Part shown: positions 1-10,599 of the stretch, in pieces
Position numbering within the stretch: the first letter of the stretch is position 1
How the letters are laid out: every line of letters starts with the position of its first letter
DNA from: Paulinella micropora
Lineage: Eukaryota > Cercozoa > Imbricatea > Euglyphida
DNA length: 64,000 bases
Assembly: GCA_009731375.1 (NCBI GenBank)
Contig: BJOX01000041.1
Span: forward strand, 1,088,672 to 1,152,671
Reading direction: 5' to 3'
Made by a program: the position numbers and the translations under genes
The notes under the pieces: generated by a model
The model's input: only the letters and a program-made list of their open reading frames with translations
Told to the model about the DNA's origin: nothing
Database searches by the model: none

Positions 1-171
1 TTAGCTCCCAACTTTTCTGCGGGGCTGATAAACTCGCCCGCTGAGGGTCGTAAGCTGCTGTTCCACAACTGCCGGTACCACCAACCGGCCACCGCGATTG
101 CCTTGCAGGACCGGGTGGTAGCGGCACTGCCCAGCGCAGAATTCGTGCGGCACGCTCGTCGCCCTGCGTAA
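1..171 (+). CDS. Unidentified C-terminal reading frame, open at the left edge
   Basis: Reading from base 1 there are 56 codons before a TAA at 169-171. The predicted peptide is mixed in composition and GC-rich, unlike the AT-rich element to its right, so it may be the last exon of a gene that starts outside the window. I recognise no domain. A shadow reading frame on the opposite strand is also open, so coding status is uncertain. Confidence 0.25.
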   Translation, partial: LAPNFSAGLINSPAEGRKLLFHNCRYHQPATAIALQDRVVAALPSAEFVRHARRPA

Positions 172-942
172 GCCTTGGTGCGACCTATGACAAGCCTCCG
201 AGAGAAAATGCTGTGCGCCGGTGCGTTCAAAAAAAATTCGTCTCCTTTTTGGACACACTCGCGCTCAGACGTGAGAAACTGAGAGCAAAATCCGGAAGTG
301 GCGTGGTGGTGTTAATTCTGGGTATTAAAATTTGAATTCTTTCTGGTGTGACTAGGAGATTTTAACTACCGAGTTCGGAAACAGAACTGCTCTGTCAATA
401 GTCATAATTTACGCAATCAATCCAAGCTACAACACAATTTCAGCGCAGTCGTCGTTTCTTGTGGGCTGTCGATTCTGGCTCCAGCAGGCTGGACCAGTAC
501 TGGACTTGCAAGTTATATTTTTCAGCCGACTTCTTCAGCGTGGCTAGCGCGGGCAGCCGTTTGTTGAGGTACTGGGTTTGCTCGTGAACCACTCGGTGCT
601 CAGCTTAGATTCCGCGGGCACCGACTTTCTGCTCTTGTGTATGTAAGCCGCACAGATATCATGCACAAACTCTTGGGTGGTTAAGGACAACGAAATCCCG
701 CGCGCGCGGTCCTCCTGCACCGCCAGCAGCGACTTACAATGCACCGTCGTAGCGCATTGAGCCGGGGGTTTTTAACTCTACTGAGACAGAAGGAAAGGAA
801 AGCAGGACGATTTAATAAAAAAAAAAGCTGAATTTTTCGGCCGGTCAAGGGGGAAAAAAATTCCGCAAACTTCGGCAAGTTTCGTGCGAAATTTGTAACC
901 GCGATCTCGACAAATTTCCTGCGAAACGGCTTTTGACGGATT
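172..942. other. Stretch without a recognised gene
   Basis: Nothing certain here. On the minus strand at about 460-744 two adjacent frames give protein-like peptides that could be one frameshifted reading frame, but no family is recognised. The stretch from 780 onward is AT-rich and looks non-coding. Confidence 0.4.
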
Positions 943-1060
943 TTGCGGCTCTCGACTGAAATTTTTTTTAGCGAAGGACATTTCGGCAATTGGTTAAGCT
1001 GGAGAGCAAAAAATTCGGGAGACGACGGCGGGCGGGGAAAAGTTTATTATTTTTCTGTAA

Positions 1061-1718
1061 ATTTCTGCCTAAAGCATACATATCGGACAATGGTGGGGAG
1101 TTTAAAGGTGCTGTTGGTGAGTGGATGAGAAATAATGGTATTGAACAATTCATGGTTGAAGTAGGCGATCATAATTCGTTAGGTATTGTTGATGGATTTG
1201 TTAGAACACTTAGAGAAAGATTACACGTATTATGGGCTTTTAATCGTAATTTTGATTGGATAAGTTATATTGAAGATGTTGTTTATTATTATAACAAAAA
1301 ACAACATTGAGCGATTAAGGCTGCACCTTTTGATGTATTTAAAGGAAATGATATTAGCCAACAACATAGATATGTTGATAAATATTTATTCGGTTTCAAA
1401 GAGGGAGACAGAGTTAGAAAATTAAACAAGAAACACATTCTAGAAAAGGGAGGAAAGACATGGAGCAAGCAAATCTACACAGTCAAAGCCCGGAAGGGAT
1501 ACCGTATTGTATTAACAAATGATGATATAGTGCCACCACGACATTTATTAAAGACAGATGCAACTAACGAACCGGAAGAGACAGATATTAATAAAGAACT
1601 AAAGCAACTAACTAAAGAAAAACAAACAAAGCATTTACTTAAACGAGAGGAAATAGACCAGTCAAATGTCCGCACTGGAACACGCGAAAGAAAAAAGAAA
1701 GTCATTCTCGACTTATAG
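1061..1718 (+). pseudogene. Polinton-type integrase, C-terminal half, with internal stop
   Basis: The peptide contains the SDNGGEF motif (second catalytic Asp of a DDE/rve core). The GDHNSLGIVDGFVRTLRERL stretch follows, typical of Polinton integrases. After it come a YYNKKQH helix and a C-terminal DNA-binding part (FGFKEGDRVRKLN) ending in a Lys/Glu-rich tail. The N-terminal zinc-binding part and the first catalytic Asp are missing upstream. A TGA at about 1308-1310 interrupts the frame directly after KKQH, and the same frame continues to a stop at 1716-1718. It would have inserted the element DNA into host chromosomes. The copy is 5'-truncated and nonfunctional. Confidence 0.75.
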
Positions 1719-2192
1719 CCGCCTTTGTGTAGAAAGGAAACCCTTTCTTTTTGATATAATAACCTTTCAAAGCAGACCAAGATATGAAGACCATTATCAC
1801 CCCGTCGTCTCCAAGAGCAACATAACTATTAAGGTCTGGTTTCCCAGGGCCCCCCATCAAAACTGCTTCTTTGAAATCAGGTTTTTTCTTCTCAGCCACT
1901 TGGTCTGGCTCATCGTACTTGTCGGAAATCAAACTTGTTTCTCTTCCCAATACTTTTCTGGCTCATCCTCCTTCATTACTCCCAACTTCTCAAAAGGACT
2001 AGTATTTTTTACTTTGCGCACCTCAGTCTTAGCGACTGGATCTTCGTGCAACGGATGCTTGGCGTCAGGGGTGGTAGGAACTTCAGCAGGAACTTCGGTC
2101 GGCGTCTCAGTAGGCACTTGAGCATCAACCTCAGTCGGCACTTGAGCATCCGCCTCAGTCTGCTTAGAAGGAGACTTCTTCTTGGGAGGCAT
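1702..2192 (-). pseudogene. Unrecognised Polinton-associated protein, frameshifted
   Basis: The first part starts with MPPKKKSPSK and holds short repeats built on (E/D)AQVPTE and TEVPAEVP, then a charged stretch. It stops near 1929. The reading continues in another frame from about 1950 to 1702 with a compact globular-looking segment rich in Gly, Lys and aromatic residues (SYVALGDDGVIMVF). One indel near 1930-1950 would join them. A Lys/Pro-rich start followed by acidic repeats suggests a nucleic-acid-binding or structural protein, but no family is recognised. It converges with the integrase at its 3' end. Confidence 0.45.
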
Positions 2193-2477
2193 AGCACCTG
2201 CCCCACACCAAAAAGCACAAAAAAACATGTGTGGGCAGTGCCTTGAAGCCGTTTTTTTTTTTTTTCGTAAATAAATAGGAGATAAATAATTTTTTTGAAA
2301 TAGTCAAATAATAAGTGTGCTTTTATGTTGTAGTGAAATGTGTGTCGTGTTCATTGATGAGAAGTGAGCAGGTAGGCAGACAGCACAGATCACACAACCA
2401 TTTTTACTCCACTCTCGCTTCATTAACATACAATTTATATTTAACTATCACTTCAACAAATGTATCACCTTTTTCAA

Positions 2478-2888
2478 TTAAATTACGTGCGAAATTTTCC
2501 TCTTGGCGAGACATTGGAAATTTATTTTTTCTAACCACTTTTCCAAAAATGCTATTTCTTTCTTAGTCTCTTTTTCTTTTCTAAGTCTCTGCCTCTTAAC
2601 CTTTCTCTCTTCTTCCATTCGTCTTTTGTCTTCTTTTAGTTCCTCATCTCTCTGATTAACTGCTTCCAGTCTTGATTCAACATCGTAAAGTTCTCGTTTC
2701 AATAATCTTATTTTTTTGGACAAGTTTTTTTTCTTAGTTTCCAAATATATTTTGTCAGAAATAATTTTTTCGTTGCTCTTGTCAGAATAATAATCAATCC
2801 AATTATTTTCTTCTCTTTCTATTTCTAACTCACTTTCGCTTGAAATTTCATTAGCCTCTTTGGCTTCATAATCAATAAATTCGCTCAT
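2478..2888 (-). CDS. Coiled-coil protein of the Polinton-like element
   Basis: About 136 residues if translation starts at MSEFIDYE. A longer frame upstream to 3110 exists, but its extra N-terminus looks non-coding. The protein is highly charged: an acidic first third, then a long heptad-like Lys/Glu/Arg/Leu region (about residues 50-125) predicted to form a coiled coil. Function unknown. Small coiled-coil proteins are common in Polintons and polinton-like viruses. Its frame is intact, unlike its neighbours. Confidence 0.5.
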   Translation of the reverse strand: MSEFIDYEAKEANEISSESELEIEREENNWIDYYSDKSNEKIISDKIYLETKKKNLSKKIRLLKRELYDVESRLEAVNQRDEELKEDKRRMEEERKVKRQRLRKEKETKKEIAFLEKWLEKINFQCLAKRKISHVI

Positions 2889-3110
2889 CTCTTCAAGAAG
2901 AACTGCGAGAAAGTAGGCCAAAACTGCGAAAACGTAGAAATGTTTCTGTGCTTTTCGCATTTTCTCAGAAAAACTATGTGATGACATTGTGCATTGACTG
3001 AGGAAAAAAACACGACACACAAAATTTATTTGCCCCGCTGTCATGGTTAGGGGTGGTGTAATTAGTAAGTTGATGATGTTGCCCGTCATTGTCGGCGGTT
3101 CAACTCTCAC

Positions 3111-3258
3111 CGCTTACTCTTGAACCATTCCTTTCCAGATGCCTTTTTTCTTTTCTTTTTTTCTCTTTTTTGTAAATTCCTTTTTTTTTTTGCTTTACTT
3201 GCTATCGATGTTTTATTAACCTTCTTTTGGAAAAAGATTTGTGAATAAAATATCATTA
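3111..3258. other. AT-rich spacer with T-runs
   Basis: Poly-T/poly-A rich sequence between the coiled-coil frame and the 3' end of the polymerase pseudogene. No gene is seen. Confidence 0.4.
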
Positions 3259-6200
3259 ATAGCCGTATGGTAATGTTGTAATCTGGTTTTCTTTTAGTGG
3301 TTGTATTACTCTTTTTGTGTAAGTAAATGAAAATATCTTTTGTATGTGCTCAGACGAATTTGTGTTAGTCTTTTTGTTTCTCGTTACTTTGCTGTTGGTG
3401 TGTATGGTTAAATTTCCAGCCTCTGCCACATTCTTTGCTATACACTTTTTACCTTTGTTTCAAGTAAGTCCTCTGATTCTTCATATGCCTTCTTAGATAG
3501 TTCAGTGTCTTGTACTTGTAATCCGTTGCTTATAATACTAAACATATTTACTAAGTTCAATTTTTTACAAGTCTCGTAATTCATTGAGAAGCCCTTTAAT
3601 TTCATTTTCGTAGTTCCGTCATCTAGTATGTAGCCGTAGGATTTAGGACCTGCTCCAACAAATGTGGTTACTTTCTACTTATCTTTGTCTTTTTATCTAT
3701 CAATTCGTCTGTCCATTGCCCCAATAAATCTCCTGTCGGTATTGTTGTCTGTCCTTCTTTTTCATCTACCGAATAAATAACACTATCTGTGTCGTGGTAT
3801 AATACTCTATTACCTAATCTGTCCATCATATCATACAATCTCATCTGTGCGTGTGCTGTAGTAAATAGTGCTATACAGATATTTGTATTGTAGGGATCTG
3901 ATACTTTTTCTTGGTGTAGGTTGTAAGATAGTTCTAAGCATTCTTTGTTTATCACATTGATTGATACTTCGTTTATCTTTTTGTCGTTTAGTATTTTGTA
4001 TAGTTCTGCTTCACTCCTTACTATTTTTGTTTGTGTCTTGTTGTTTTGTTGTCCAAATTTTCCCCATAGTGAGTTTAGACAGAGTTTTGCCACAGCCCTT
4101 CTACCTTCATTCTTTTCAATCTTGCTTTTATCTAATTTAATTTTCATATTTTCTTCATAGTCCTTAATATAGTTGTCTTTGTCTTCTTCTGTTATGACAT
4201 TTGAAGGATAGCCACTTGATTCCTGTTTCACTCTTAGAAATGTTTTAATATATTTTTTGAATAGTTCAGTTGTCTGCTCATTCCAATGCCATAATTCATA
4301 AGTTTTAATAAGTCTGTAGCCTTTTTGTATTGCTTTGTAAATAAGCGGTGTCGCCCATGTGCCTGTCAGTATTCTGTCCTCATCAGTGTGCTCACATTTG
4401 TCCTGTAAGCCTTCCTTACCACATTTATTACATAGATAATACATCATCTTTCCTCTATCTTGACATGGAAGGACTGGGTGAATTAGTCCTCTAGGTGGCA
4501 GTATTTTTATTTTTGCTATGCCAAATGCTGTTTTATTATTCAACATATCATATGCTTCTTTTCCTCTTATTGCTTTGTGGTGTTTAACAGGATAGGGGTC
4601 ATAGTACATAACCGTCGGATAGAGAGAGCACACATCTATATACTTTGCATACTGATACTCGCTCATTGACTTCCAGTATAGAGACAGAGCATTCACTCTT
4701 CCACCAAACATAGCATGTCGTGGAGTGATTGTTTCTTGTTCTCTTAATGTCTCTTCTATTGTGCCCTTGAATTCTTCCTTTGTTCTTATCTTATTCCATT
4801 GACACCCCCATAGCGTTATTAATTGACTAACTTCAGGATTCTTACTTATTAAAGTTTCTCGTAGTTTAGTTTCCTTGTATAGTTGCCCAAATGTTTTATT
4901 AACAGACCTTTCTCTATTCAGTTCATTTCCATTAAAGCACTCAGGACACCCATGCCAATAACAACCATGGAACTCATATGCCGTTTTTGTTTTCTCGTCA
5001 TATCCATCTAAGTAGGCTTTCACACCTTTCGGTAAGTTTAGTATTTTTTCTTTACCATTTAGACCATGTTGAATTTTGGCATTGTCCTTTTTTTTCTGTA
5101 TGCTAACCATTCCACACACATACGACTTGTTTTTGCTTTGTCTGTTCTGTTTGTCGGTATGACTGCTATGCTGTCCTCAGGCATGTAGTTTGCTTTAAAT
5201 AATGCCATACACGTAGAGGCAATTGTAGTGTATTGAAATGGATCAATAACAAACTCCATAAATTGTTTCCTAAACTCAATACACCCCCGTCTTAGTATAT
5301 CTACATCACTATGACAATATTCAATCATTTCTTTATTGAAATCAAATACTTTGCTTTTTTGCTCATCATACCACTTTAGAAAATCATCTCTTTTCTTCTT
5401 TGAAAATGAGTTATAACCATAGTCATCTTTGTCAGGCATTTTCCCTATGTATGATTGGTTGTCTGTTTTATTGAAAAAGTGAGGAAAATATCCTTTCTTT
5501 AATTCTGTAAGTCCAAATGTATCAGGAAAATCAGATAGAGGCCTAGTAAGGAAGATAGACTATCTATAAATCTAATCTGTTCTTTTCCATTACCAATTGA
5601 CATCATCATTATTTTTCCACCTTCATAGATTGCAAATGGACTTATGCCTTTTTCAATCAACCATTTCAGCACAAATTGACAATCATACCCTCGCGCATTA
5701 TGTGCTATGAATGTATAACCCTTATGTTTTACACCCAACGCCCACTCGCATAATTGTTCAATGTTTTTATGAATGATTGGTGTGCTGTCGTTGAAGTATT
5801 GACTTTCTGAATGATTGATAATATGTATTCCTGTCTCTTGATTTGCTTCAAAATCAAAGAATACATATTTTGTTGATGGTGCGTGTATGACTTTTTTCTT
5901 TATCTCACATTGGTGCCATAAAGGTTTTAGTTCTTTGCAGTTCCTACATTTTTCATATCCACATTTATGTTCTCCTTTGTATGTCTTAGCACACGTGATA
6001 CATTTTTTCTTTACATCACACAACTTATTTTGTTTATGACTGTTGAAACATTCATCATTCGGAAACTTTCTATTACACTCATTGCACGTTTTCCATTTTG
6101 AAATATTGTCATATCCTTTACATCCCTCGGTTAGACATATATTACATTTGAATTCACATGCGTGATTATGTTCGTATCCCTTCATACACTTCTCGCAAAA

Positions 6201-6905
6201 GTTTTGCTTTGATAAGAATGCTTTCATACTTGTTATGGTGTCGTAATGGTTCATCGTTTTTAGTATGTATATATTCTTTTTGTCCTTCATCTCTGTCTTA
6301 TAAACGATTTTGTTTGGATATTCGACAATAACAATGTTGTAGTCTATGTGTCTAGCAAACTCACTAATTTCGGAATGCCCGCACGAATCTTTCATGACAC
6401 CAGCCTCCTCATGTAGTTTGTTCGTCAGTTCGTTTTGGATTCTGCGTCCGTCCTTGATTTGTGAATACTTTTGATGCTTTTCTATCTTTGCCTTTGCTAC
6501 AACTACTGCTCTTGCCAAACATATGTTGTCATCATTGTTTATTCGTATCACACCTTTCTTTTTTTATATGTCTGTTTCTGTTATTGCTTTCAATCTTGCT
6601 CCTCCTTCTGGCATCCTTACACCCACAAAACTGAAATCAATAAGTTCCATTGTTGCTCCTTCTTCGTCCATATAGTTTTCGTCGTTTGATTGCAGTATAG
6701 ATTCTAATCTAGTCAGTATACCTTCTAAATTGAAATCTTTTACTTTTATTAATTTTTGGTTTTGAACATTCCAAGTTGAAGGAATAGCACTAATACGTAT
6801 TTGTATTAAGTCATTGTCTTTGTAAAGTGTTTCAAAGTCTTCAATTATAGATCCGATCATGCCAATGATACCCTCTAATGGAAACCTTTTCACTTTTTGA
6901 GACAT
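3259..6905 (-). pseudogene. Protein-primed family B DNA polymerase (Polinton pPolB), multiply frameshifted
   Basis: This would replicate the element from its ends using a protein primer. Order from the N-terminus: a start region (MSQKVKRF) with an in-frame TAA at 6564-6566; then RINNDDNICLARAVVVA, typical of Polinton polymerases; a Cys/His-rich region of several CxxC/CxxxxH knuckles (about 6200-5900); exonuclease motif FDFEA near 5850; the TP-binding/exo region; polymerase motif A DVCSLYPTVM near 4625; motif B KLCLNSLWGKFG near 4070; motif C YHDTDSV near 3795. Frameshifts lie near 5560, near 5090 (in a poly-A run) and near 3665. Past the last, the frame continues with GAGPKSYGY (the conserved K-x-Y region). 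A further shift near 3450 leads to a YTKR...LPYGY ending. At least five lesions make it nonfunctional unless some are sequencing errors in homopolymers. Confidence 0.85.
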
Positions 6906-7250
6906 TTATTTACTTAATTTGATAGAATATACAGATTGCCCCACTGGTAGTTTGTGTTCAGTGTCCCTCCTTATCAGTTTATAGCCATTGAAATCTATTA
7001 CTTGTGGTTCAACATATTTTCGCTCCCTTTGTTTTCGCTCAGGTTCAGAATAAAACCTTTCAGGGTCAGATAGTGCTCCCCTCGTAGTTGTCATGTCGCA
7101 AAACCTACTACCATTTGGCTTTTTCACATACAACTTGTTTTGCCTTATTTGGAATATTATATTTGACTCTGTGAGTTTGTCTAGGTTCCATGTGTGCCCG
7201 CCATAGTCGATGGTGTTCGACATATATTGATTGGAATATAATTTTTCCAA
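6906..7250 (-). CDS. Small hypothetical protein upstream of the polymerase
   Basis: An intact 114-residue frame starting MEKLYSNQYM and ending at the base before the polymerase start region, so the two are directly abutting on the same strand. The protein is rich in Arg, Lys, Tyr and Asn. It contains a basic ERKQRERKY stretch around residue 75. No domain is recognised. Its position suggests co-transcription with the polymerase. Confidence 0.45.
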   Translation of the reverse strand: MEKLYSNQYMSNTIDYGGHTWNLDKLTESNIIFQIRQNKLYVKKPNGSRFCDMTTTRGALSDPERFYSEPERKQRERKYVEPQVIDFNGYKLIRRDTEHKLPVGQSVYSIKLSK

Positions 7251-7260
7251 AAAATAATTT

Positions 7261-7261
<1 letters not shown>

Positions 7262-7298
<37 letters not shown>

Positions 7299-7300
7299 TA
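7262..7300. repeat. (TA)n microsatellite
   Basis: An uninterrupted TA run of about 26 bases inside a longer A/T-only stretch, between two divergently spaced small reading frames of the Polinton-like element. It may lie in a promoter region. Confidence 0.8.
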
Positions 7301-7330
7301 TATTATCTTTAACATGAAATTCTTTTTTTT

Positions 7331-7552
7331 TCAGGTCTCAATTTGGCCGACAATACTCTGGAGCCTGATAAGGTCTGCCTTGATTTTTTCTCTTTTCTCT
7401 TTTGATTTTCTCAGTATGCCTGCCTTGTTTTTTTGACAATATTCTTTTGCTCTCATAAGTGCTTTCTCTTTATTTCTTCTCTGATATTCTCTCATGCGTT
7501 CAGCATGCTTTGCCCTTGCCTCCTCCGCAGTATATGTAGGTTTTCTACCCAT
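7331..7552 (-). CDS. Small basic helical protein of the Polinton-like element
   Basis: 73 residues starting MGRKPTYTAEEARAKHAERM. It is nearly all charged helix, rich in Arg, Lys, Glu and Ala, with an EYQRRNKEKAL-type segment. The composition resembles short bZIP-like or basic-region proteins, but no leucine-zipper register is convincing. Probably nucleic-acid binding; the function is not known. Confidence 0.4.
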   Translation of the reverse strand: MGRKPTYTAEEARAKHAERMREYQRRNKEKALMRAKEYCQKNKAGILRKSKEKREKIKADLIRLQSIVGQIET

Positions 7553-7999
7553 TTATATATAATATAATTTTTATTTATTTAAATAGAAAATAATCAAACT
7601 CGCAATAGGGAGGACTTTTTAATTTTTCAAAAAAGATAACTAAGTTCAGCACAGCAGTAAAAACTAAGAAACAGGTTTTAATGTCTCTTAGTGTTTATTT
7701 GGCAAAAGATAGATAAGTTATCTTTTTTTTAGAGTTTGAGAGAAATTCAAATATAGACTATTTAAGGCTTAATGATTGTTATATTGAATTTGGATAAAAT
7801 TATGTATATTTTTATTGAAATTAATAGTAAGACTAACTTATATAAAAATAGCCTTATTTTATATAAAAAGAGAAGTGTGCTATAGTAATACCTATAGTAG
7901 TGGTTGTGTAGGTAGGTAGGCAGGTAGGTAGGTAGGTAGGTCTGGTATGCTAGATGTTCCGCTTCCTTATTAGAATAACGACGACATTGTCAATATAGC
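7553..7999. other. AT-rich stretch with a (GGTA)n tract, no gene
   Basis: Very AT-rich sequence with A and T runs. A GGTA/GGCA repeat tract occupies about 7905-7940. It is likely the terminal part of the Polinton-like element. The start of the gypsy fragment follows. Confidence 0.45.
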
Positions 8000-8098
8000 A
8001 AAAGCTGTACTGATTTGTAGGTCCGTAAGTCTAAGTGAACTTACTATCACCGTACTTTGGATCGGACAAGGCTTGCATTTGGTTCATACAATCCTGGA

Positions 8099-8598
8099 AG
8101 ATAGCCTACCTACCTACCGCACATGTGTCGGATATACTGCGACTAGAAACATTCGGCCTAAGGTTGAACCTAGAAAAATGCTCGTTCGCAAAGGATCACA
8201 TCGACTATCTTGGATACAGGGTGAAGGACCGAGTCATTGTGTTGAAGCCGGAGAAGCTGGATACTATAGGATCCCTTCCACACCCAAACACACTCACAGC
8301 GTTACACTATTTCTTCTGTATTGCACAGGTGTACTCAGAATTCATTCCGAACTTCCAGGACTTTGTGAAGCTATTACGGGACTTCTGCCTGCACTGCGAC
8401 CCGGACGGCGAATGGCAGGCACAGGCCGCGGAAACATACACAAGGCTGAAGGAGGCACTGACACGAGACCCCCTCACAGAGGGCGGATCGGTCCTGGTTC
8501 TCCCCGACTTTGAGAAGCGTTTTGTTGTGGCGACTGACGTGTCGAAATACGCGGTCGGGAAGTCTTACAACAATACGATTCCGACCACAAACAACTAA
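8099..8598 (+). pseudogene. Gypsy reverse transcriptase C-terminus and RNase H start
   Basis: The frame holds the end of the palm and the thumb of a gypsy reverse transcriptase: LNLEKCSFAKD, then DYLGYRV, then FIPNFQDFVKLL. It then enters RNase H at LPDFEKRFVVATDVS (first catalytic Asp). Shortly after, the frame is lost at 8598 and resumes in another frame at 8607. The catalytic YxDD part of the palm is not present. The copy is nonfunctional. Confidence 0.85.
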
Positions 8599-8606
8599 GT
8601 CCTATC

Positions 8607-8963
8607 ATGTTTGTCAGCAAGAAGTTGACACCCGAGCAAGTCAACTATTGCACCAGGCAACGCGAAGCATTGGCGATAGTTTGGGCTTTCAGCCGGCTGA
8701 GGGAGTACTTATGGGGTGCTCCGAACATTTTGGTTCAAACCGACCATGCTAACCTCAGATGGCTCATGGAAAGAGAACATAGGGGACGACTGGCCCGATG
8801 GCAGTCGGAGCTAGCCCTGTATGATTTCACCATTGAGTACATTAAAGGCAAAGACAACATGGTTCCAGATAGCCTGTCGCGGATGCCTCGGGTGAAAGTC
8901 TCCGTAGGCGATGTCTTAGATCATTTTGCCTTAGACACTCCGACGGCCTGCCTAGTCGGCTGA
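8607..8963 (+). pseudogene. Gypsy RNase H
   Basis: The frame continues RNase H with FVSKKLTPEQVNYCTRQREALAIVWA (catalytic Glu), then LVQTDHANL (catalytic Asp), then a connection region ARWQSELALYDFTIEYIKGKDN and the DSLSR motif. These are classic gypsy features. A stop follows at 8961-8963, after which decayed linker sequence in the same frame runs on to the integrase. Confidence 0.9.
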
Positions 8964-9389
8964 ATTGCCTATGATTACTGGATGGCCACTGAGCACACAG
9001 TAGACTTCAAAGACACGTTGCAGGCGGGGATGGCATACATTGCCACCGGCGCACACAGCTGGAAACCTGGATACAAGCCCGACCCTCAGGCCGAACTGTT
9101 GGACCAGCTGCAATGCATACGTCGGGTATGCTGCGCGCAACATGAGGCTGAGGACTAGCAAGACCTGCTAGAGGAGATCGACACACAGTCTGACCTCCTC
9201 AGCGAGGGTGACCTGAAGCCGGGTCAGACCCATGAACATGAGCATTCCTTTAACGCATTTTTCGCTGATAAGGCACAGTCGTTCTGGGTACCCCTGCATG
9301 TCCACCCTTCAAGGTCGGCGATTATTGCGGCCGCCGAACAAACGCAACGAGCAGGGGGACATATAAGCCTAGTCACAAGCGCACTTCAA

Positions 9390-9855
9390 TTGGACGACTT
9401 GGATATGACAATGGCGAGCCCCGCAGTGTTTGGTCAGTTGGCAAAGAGCTCCAAGGAATGGGGCCCCTTCATTGCTCACGCCATTGATCCCCTTAAGCAC
9501 CCTGAAACTCGAGACATAAGAGCCCATAAGAAGACTATGACCTGGCACGACGACCTCCTGTGGTATAAGGGAGCCGGCAGCAATTGGGAAAAGGGAGCCG
9601 GCAGCAATTGGGAAAAGACGCTGTCGAAGTGGACGCTTTGGGTCCCACCACAATTGCGACAGGCGATCTTAGTTGCCACACACCGATCCGTCCTCAACTC
9701 ACACACGGGAATTGATAAGATGTCATGGTTTATATCACGCAGGGATGCAGAAATCCATCGCCGACACAGTCGACGCATGCGAACACTGCAAGCAAACCAA
9801 AACACCACACAACAACGCTCAAAAAGGCCTTTACGGTGAACATAAGCTTGTTTAG
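9390..9855 (+). pseudogene. Gypsy integrase zinc-binding (H2C2) domain
   Basis: Two frames give HRSVLNSHTGIDKM and then YHAGMQKSIADTVDACEHCKQTK, together the HHCC zinc finger of retroelement integrases, separated by a frameshift near 9740. Upstream is a 24-bp in-frame tandem duplication (about 9569-9616) that repeats a Gly-Ala-Gly-Ser-Asn-Trp-Glu-Lys-like unit. The stretch 8964-9389 is decayed linker with stops, still in the pol frame. Confidence 0.85.
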
Positions 9856-9903
9856 AGCTTATTCGAGACACTACATGTCGACTATGTAGGGCCACTACCA
9901 TGA

Positions 9904-10553
9904 TTGGAAACCCACAGCTATCGGTATATCCTCACAGCAATAGACCGCTTTTCGAACTATGTGTTCGCGGTGCCGGTTAAGAAGAAGGATGCGGAATCGT
10001 CGTGCGAGGCTCTAGTCGACCATGTCTTCCGATATACCGGGGTACCGAAAAATGTGTACAGTGACCGGGTGTCGGAGTTCACTAACGATCTCTCAGCTCG
10101 GCTGTCCACAGTGTGGGGCTTTAAGTGGAAGCACGTAACTGCATATTCGCCAGAGAGCAACTGCAAGATTGAGAGGGTCCACAGGCCGCTCAAGGCCGCG
10201 CTCCAGCAGTATTGTCGCGACAATCACACATATGGCACAAGGTCCTGCCATCATTTGTGTTTTCCATGAACGACACTGCATCGAGGGCATTGGGCGGAAA
10301 AGCCACAGGCGCTTCCCCCAACCTCTTGGTGTACGGACAGCACTTGAGAATTCCGGAGGAGTTGGTGTTGCCGAACCTCCCGAAAGGTGGTTTCTTGGAG
10401 CAGGAGGAGCTCATGGCCTGTCGCCTACGAGTCATGGCAGAAACCAGACACTATGTCATGAAGGCACGGGAGGCCGAAGAAGCTCACAACCGTAACCAAC
10501 AGGCACCGATCAAAACAAATATGAGTCGGGGGAATACCATGCGGGGAACTTAG
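9904..10553 (+). pseudogene. Gypsy integrase catalytic core
   Basis: The core reads YILTAIDRFSNYVFAVPV (first Asp), YSDRVSEFTNDL (second Asp in the place of the usual D-x-G-x-x-F motif) and YSPESNCKIERVHRPLK (Glu). A frameshift near 10220 is followed by PSFVFSMNDTASRALG and SPNLLVYGQHLRIP of the C-terminal part. Near 10515-10590 the frame changes again. The domain then breaks off at the inversion junction, where its continuation is missing. Confidence 0.85.
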
Positions 10554-10587
10554 CCTTTCTCTATGTACCTCAGGTACCCAATTTGGC

Positions 10588-10595
10588 AGGACAAG
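10588..10595 (+). other. Left inversion junction, octamer AGGACAAG
   Basis: Gypsy integrase sequence lies to the left and copia pol sequence to the right. The same octamer in inverted orientation (CTTGTCCT) stands at the right junction, 45212-45219. Joining copia sequence across the two copies restores one continuous copia pol reading frame. Confidence 0.8.
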
Positions 10596-10599
10596 AAGC

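Larger units (their letters stand above)
943..7600. mobile_element. Decayed Polinton/Maverick-like DNA element
   Basis: The block is AT-rich compared with its GC-rich neighbours. It combines a retrovirus-type integrase on + with a protein-primed family B DNA polymerase and several small proteins on -, the hallmark pairing of Polinton/Maverick elements. No capsid protein, packaging ATPase or protease was recognised, and no terminal inverted repeats could be delimited, so this is probably a remnant. The right edge abuts a truncated gypsy element near 8.0 kb. The limits given are approximate. A polinton-like virus insertion is an equally valid description. Confidence 0.7.
8000..10591 (+). mobile_element. 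Ty3/gypsy retrotransposon fragment (5'-truncated pol)
   Basis: The order reverse transcriptase, RNase H, integrase is diagnostic of Ty3/gypsy. LTR, gag, protease and most of reverse transcriptase are absent on the left, where the sequence runs into the Polinton-like element. On the right it stops at the octamer AGGACAAG (10588-10595), where copia sequence begins. The missing C-terminal integrase part and downstream open reading frame are found on the minus strand at 41419-45211. Confidence 0.85.
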
